NCBI RefSeq assembly: GCF_021155765.1
Contig: NC_060110.1
Location: 22,962,001 to 23,026,000 of the forward strand
Length of the DNA stretch: 64,000 nucleotides
Direction of reading: 5' to 3'
Source: Diprion similis
Lineage: Eukaryota; Arthropoda; Insecta; Hymenoptera; Diprionidae
Part shown: positions 60,010 through 64,000 of the stretch, piece by piece
Layout of the letters: the number at the start of each line of letters is the position of its first letter
Numbering within the stretch: the stretch's first letter is position 1
Notes under the pieces: generated by a model
Seen by the model: only the letters and a program-made list of their open reading frames with translations
The model's database searches: none
What the model was told of the DNA's origin: nothing
Position numbers and translations under genes: made by a program

Positions 60010-60810
60010 ATCATCATTATCATGCTTCTTATTTTTTTATCCTTTTATGAAAAGCTGATGACTATATTGGAAAAAGAAAAGAAAAAAAAAAAAAAAACAT
60101 TATATATAAACGCATAATTTCGTCACCCTTTTACTTTTTTTTTTTTTTTTCTTTCAGACACGTTAGCATCCTGCTTCGTATATTAGCACCAATTATTGTT
60201 CTCTGTTCTTTCTTTGTTATCCTTGACTTTAACCCGCTGTCTTGAATTTGAGTACAAACATATTATTCATTCATTTATGTATTGATTTTTATTAATTTTT
60301 TTTTTTTTTTTTTGTAACAAGTTACTAATGAACATATATTCACAAACTTCAGTAGGAATTAGCGATGATCGAGTTTTTTTTCAATTAGTTGCAAGCTGTT
60401 GCATTCATTTCTTACTAATTTTGAATGCAGAAATTGAAGCTTATTTATTTCTTGAATGAATGAATTGAATGAATTGAACTATATATAACTTAATTTTTAA
60501 CACTCATACTTATGCAGTAACTGGAAGAAAATACCACCCATGACAGCACACGGCGACTTCATAACGAGTACCAAATTACCGGATTGAATTATTATGATCT
60601 AACTAGCTGCGCCTTAATCTGCAATTATGATTTATTGTAACTTTAAATCACTCGAAATTGGCGTCATTACAGCTTCATTAAAAGTCCACGGTACGTAGGC
60701 AACATCCTTACGTTTAGTTTGTTTGTTCAATATATATTGTATATATATAACATATATAAAAAAAAACCTCCTTAACGCTGATCAAAAAACGTTTAACCCT
60801 TTTTTCGCTT

Positions 60811-61130
60811 TTTGGGATCGGTGATTACGAATCTGAAGTCAGATTTCAAGAATTCAAGATGGACGATCCAATATGACAAAAAAAAATTTTTGATTTCATC
60901 GAATACGGTCAAAAGAACCTTTATTTTTTTTTTTTACTTTTTACCTTTACCCGCAAGAATTTTCGCGTTTGCTGATTGGATTAGCCATATCAAATTTTCA
61001 AAATCTGATTTCAGATTCGTAATCAGCGATCCCGAAAACTCCTGAGAGAGAGTTTTTGTCTACAGATTTAATATGAAATTTGAAATTTTGGTCCGCCATA
61101 TTACTTTTTTTTTTTTTTATTATTTCGGGA
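60811..61130. repeat. Dispersed inverted repeat, GATCGGTGATTACGAATCTGA family
   Basis: TTTGGGATCGGTGATTACGA near 60811 is mirrored by TCGTAATCAGCGATCCCGAAA near 61017-61037. A further TTTCGGGATCGGTTTTGGC follows at about 61124. GATGGACGATCCAATATG and TTGGTCCGCCATATTA blocks lie between. This resembles the blocks at 35593-35884. Confidence 0.6.
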
Positions 61131-62014
61131 TCGGTTTTGGCAAATTTAGACGATTTTCGCGAAACCAGCGACGTTGCACGAGGCAAAACTGGGTTATTAT
61201 TTATGTTATGGGGTCCCTTCGCGTTATCTCGACTTTCGTCTTCTTCGCTTTCGTTGGATCCGATACCGATGCATGTTGCTCATCGCGACCCAATTAAGTC
61301 TCTGGGGAAACGAGACGTTCAAGTTTTCAATCATTAACTCTGCCTCGATCGTTTGCGGAACACGCTGCTACTCGAGTGTCTGGAACTTGAGTAAAATATG
61401 GGAAAAGAAGATCCCTGCCTTTTTACAGCGCAAAAATAATTGAAAAACTTTGCTTGAAGGATAAAAAAAAAGAACTAAAAAAAAAAAAAAAAAAAAAAAA
61501 AAAATAGTGCACGATTTATTTTTTCTGTAAATAATTGATATTCAATTTTAACGGACAATCCTTAGAGGGGGATTTAAAAAAAAGAGGCTTTAAGTGCGTG
61601 TAATAAAAAATTTATTTAAACTATGAAAAACTGTGTTTGTTTTTCGCTGGATAATTATTTTTTTGTTTTTTCAAGTTTTCTTTTAGAAAAAAATGCCACA
61701 GCTTTTTTTTCAATTCTCCTTCTTTATTGTTATTGATTATAAACGTAACTGCGTTGTTTATTATACGTCTCTACAGTTTTTTTTGTTTACATTTTCTACC
61801 CAATTTCAATACCATATCTGTCAGATACATATACATACAGGTATAAAATTGTTTAAATTTAACGGTGTCTGGCAGCGTTAGAGAAAAAAAGAAGTGGATT
61901 GTTAATACACAAAGAAATCATCAAATAACAATTCACGGTGAATATAGTCGAAATAACGAGAATACAAACGGAGCTGCGAGTTCTTCGTCGCCTTTGATCG
62001 ATTCCCGATATCAC

Positions 62015-62060
62015 ATTATAGATTATAAATTATAGATTATAGATTATAGATTATAGATTG
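62015..62060. repeat. (ATTATAG)n short tandem repeat
   Basis: About six tandem ATTATAG-like units, one with an A for G change. Confidence 0.85.
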
Positions 62061-62287
62061 TATAGGTAACCAGTGTATCTAACGTGAAAATTTGTACAGC
62101 GTAAAGCAGTTGTTGAGCTGATCTCGAGTCCTCTTCGCCTCGAATGTTTGTTCCACCCTCGGGGCGTTTCCCCTATACATGTATTGCATATATATAGACA
62201 AGGTAAGGGATGTGCACGATTTGAGAAATGAAGATGGAAACGGCAAACAACTTCCGAAACGAACAACGACGAACTTTTCTCCACTGT

Positions 62288-62320
62288 TGCAGCAAACAGC
62301 AAACAGCAAACAGCAAACAC
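62288..62320. repeat. (AGCAAAC)n heptamer repeat
   Basis: Four tandem AGCAAAC units. Confidence 0.9.
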
Positions 62321-63524
62321 TGCAAGGGTTCTTACCTGCCTGTAGATAAATAGACAAAGAAGAAAATTACCGCGCGTTTGTGTGCATCCGCAATATTTTT
62401 TGCGAACTGCGAACGAACGAGATTCTGCAGTGCGGAATTTTTGTTTTATAAAAAGCGAATCTGAACATACGTTTATATTAAATTGGCAGAATTTTTTTTC
62501 ATAGACTTTTAACGACCCATTTAGATAAGAAATTCTTTTCGCAATTGTATTCGTTTTTTCAATTACTTCTATAATTACTTTTCAATTTATCAATTGCTCT
62601 TTTCTTTATTTTGATTGTTTAATGAATTTCGCGAAAATTCAAAGGCGTTTTTCCACTTTTTCCCCTCAATCAGAATTGCTACTCATTATTTTGTATGTTT
62701 AAAAAATGAACAAACTCAAGTTATCTTTGAAATATATATATATATAGTAGGGTGGTTGTTGAATGTTTTTTTTGACGGGGGGATTTCAATGTTGGATTGT
62801 CGTAGATCGGCTTTAAATGTAAAAAAAAAAAAAACAAATAAACTAATTCCTAATTTTTTTCAGTTTAAAAATTTGAAAATATCAGAAAAAAATTTTCTAC
62901 GTTTGAAACCAATTTATGACCATCCAACATGTTTTCCATTTAACAATCCTCTATGTTACGCGTGTGTATATATACAATTATATTCACTGATGGAGAATGA
63001 ATTTTTTTTCTTTTCTGAGAGAAAGTTTTTCGAAAAATCTATCCTGGAAAAGGTCCCGGGAAAGACTTTTTGTAGTTTATTCGTTGATTTTATATCGGAG
63101 GCCCTTTCCTCGTTCGTCCTCCTCGTCGCTCGATTACGTCACGATGATAATCTAAACGGAATGCTGGAAACTTTTGACAATTTTGACGCCACACCCGCAT
63201 GGAATTGTCCCATTCACGGTCCGCTTGGCAGCCTCTATATTAACCAGTAGACGTATAGAATAATGTCGAGGCTTCGAATCTCCCCTAATTTAAACAACGC
63301 CTCATTTTCACCGCGGGTAATCAATCCAATTTATATACATAGGTATATACAAGGATACGCGTCGGGACGGTTATACAGTCAGGTTCAAAAGACGTCGGAA
63401 GCAAAATGTGATGATTGGATTTAATTTAACTTTGGAAATTTTTCAATCATTTGAATATGTATTTAGATTATCATTTGAAAAATATTCAAAGACCAAAACC
63501 CGTTGAACATGTTATTATATATAT

Positions 63525-64000
63525 TAGGATGGCGCAAAAAAATCGGCTATTTTTTTTTTTTTTTTTTTTTCGAGTCTTGTGTGAAAAAATGTTAGTTTTT
63601 ACATGTTTTAAGAGCCCACTCCAAAGAACAGTTCAAAAAAAAATTTGTAAGAGGTGGCTCCACATTTTTTAAAACGTCAGAAATCGTCAAAAATCGATTG
63701 AACAAAAAAAAAAAAATTCTTTCTCGTTACGGTATAATTTTATAGACAAAAAAAAAAAAAGTTTCCCAAAGTTTCAGTTCAAAATTTGAATTTTGAAAGG
63801 TCGCTCATAATTTTTTTTCAATCTTTTGGTGCATTTCTTTAGATCTTTTCGATCGACCTTTTAATATTCATATTAAAACTTCATAAATTTTTTTTTCTTC
63901 AATTTAGTAAGAAAGATCGATAACAATACACCACGACATGAATTAAAAATCAAAAAAAATACTGAAAATTTAATTTTTTTAATTTAATTTTTGGACGATT
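63525..64000 (-). mobile_element. hAT-like MITE, copy 4 (cut by window end)
   Basis: It starts TAGGATGGCGC (one base different from the consensus) and follows the copy 2 order: GTTAGTTTTT, GGTATAATTTTATAG, CACCACGACATGAATT. The right end lies beyond the window, so its target duplication cannot be checked; the left flank is ATATATAT-like. Confidence 0.9.

Larger units (their letters stand above)
59389..63524. other. Right-hand intron or intergenic stretch
   Basis: Apart from the repeats listed, I see no gene. A-runs (61477-61504) and T-runs are frequent. Around 62746 the sequence TAGGGTGGTTGTTGAATG resembles a transposon end without a visible partner. The 211-codon frame at 62615-63250 is low-complexity and matches nothing I recognise. 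Confidence 0.5.

Noticed and set aside
62615..63250. 211-codon frame, the longest in the right part
   Set aside because: It is Phe/Lys-rich low-complexity sequence with no domain, crossing T and TA runs, with no splice context.

Overview
The window is nuclear DNA from an animal, almost certainly an insect. The genes are split by GT-AG introns, the intergenic DNA is AT-rich, simple-sequence tracts are long, and several families of short inverted-repeat transposons are present. A hymenopteran is a guess. All gene models come from splice-site and phase matching by eye. Each was checked by confirming that intron phases join into an open frame that matches a known family.

Layout. (1) 1-4607: the 3' two-thirds of an ABCG half-transporter gene (ABCG1/ABCG4-like, + strand); its 5' exons lie before the window. 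(2) 8395-8557: a U1 spliceosomal snRNA gene (+). (3) 13821-22595: a second, complete ABCG half-transporter in tandem with the first, 11 coding exons, 641 codons. (4) 24721-37128: a complete SLC30A6/ZnT6-like zinc-transporter-family gene (+), 8 coding exons; one 165-nt intron has no in-frame stop and a length divisible by three. (5) 37129-45390: no recognisable gene. (6) About 45390-46439: a GC-rich promoter region and the first coding exon of another + strand gene. It encodes a short type II membrane anchor, possibly of a Golgi glycosyltransferase. The rest of that gene is not visible, so 46440-64000 is probably its first intron. That stretch is full of microsatellites and small transposons.

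The clearest non-genic structure is a hAT-like MITE family of about 620 bp. It begins TAGGGTGGC and ends GCCACCCTA. Three complete copies (26556-27174, 30123-30749, 57729-58344) each have a perfect 8-bp target-site duplication; a fourth copy runs off the right end. One copy sits a few bases upstream of the branch point of a ZnT6 intron. Other short inverted repeats and dispersed families are also present.

Functionally, the two ABCG genes encode lipid or sterol-type exporters in tandem, and ZnT6 is known elsewhere as the non-transporting partner of ZnT5 in the early secretory pathway. The genes share a strand but nothing suggests co-regulation. I found no sign of a novel multi-gene system, CRISPR array or prokaryotic insert. 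The points most worth following are the variant U1 loop, the stopless ZnT6 intron and the MITE beside the branch point.
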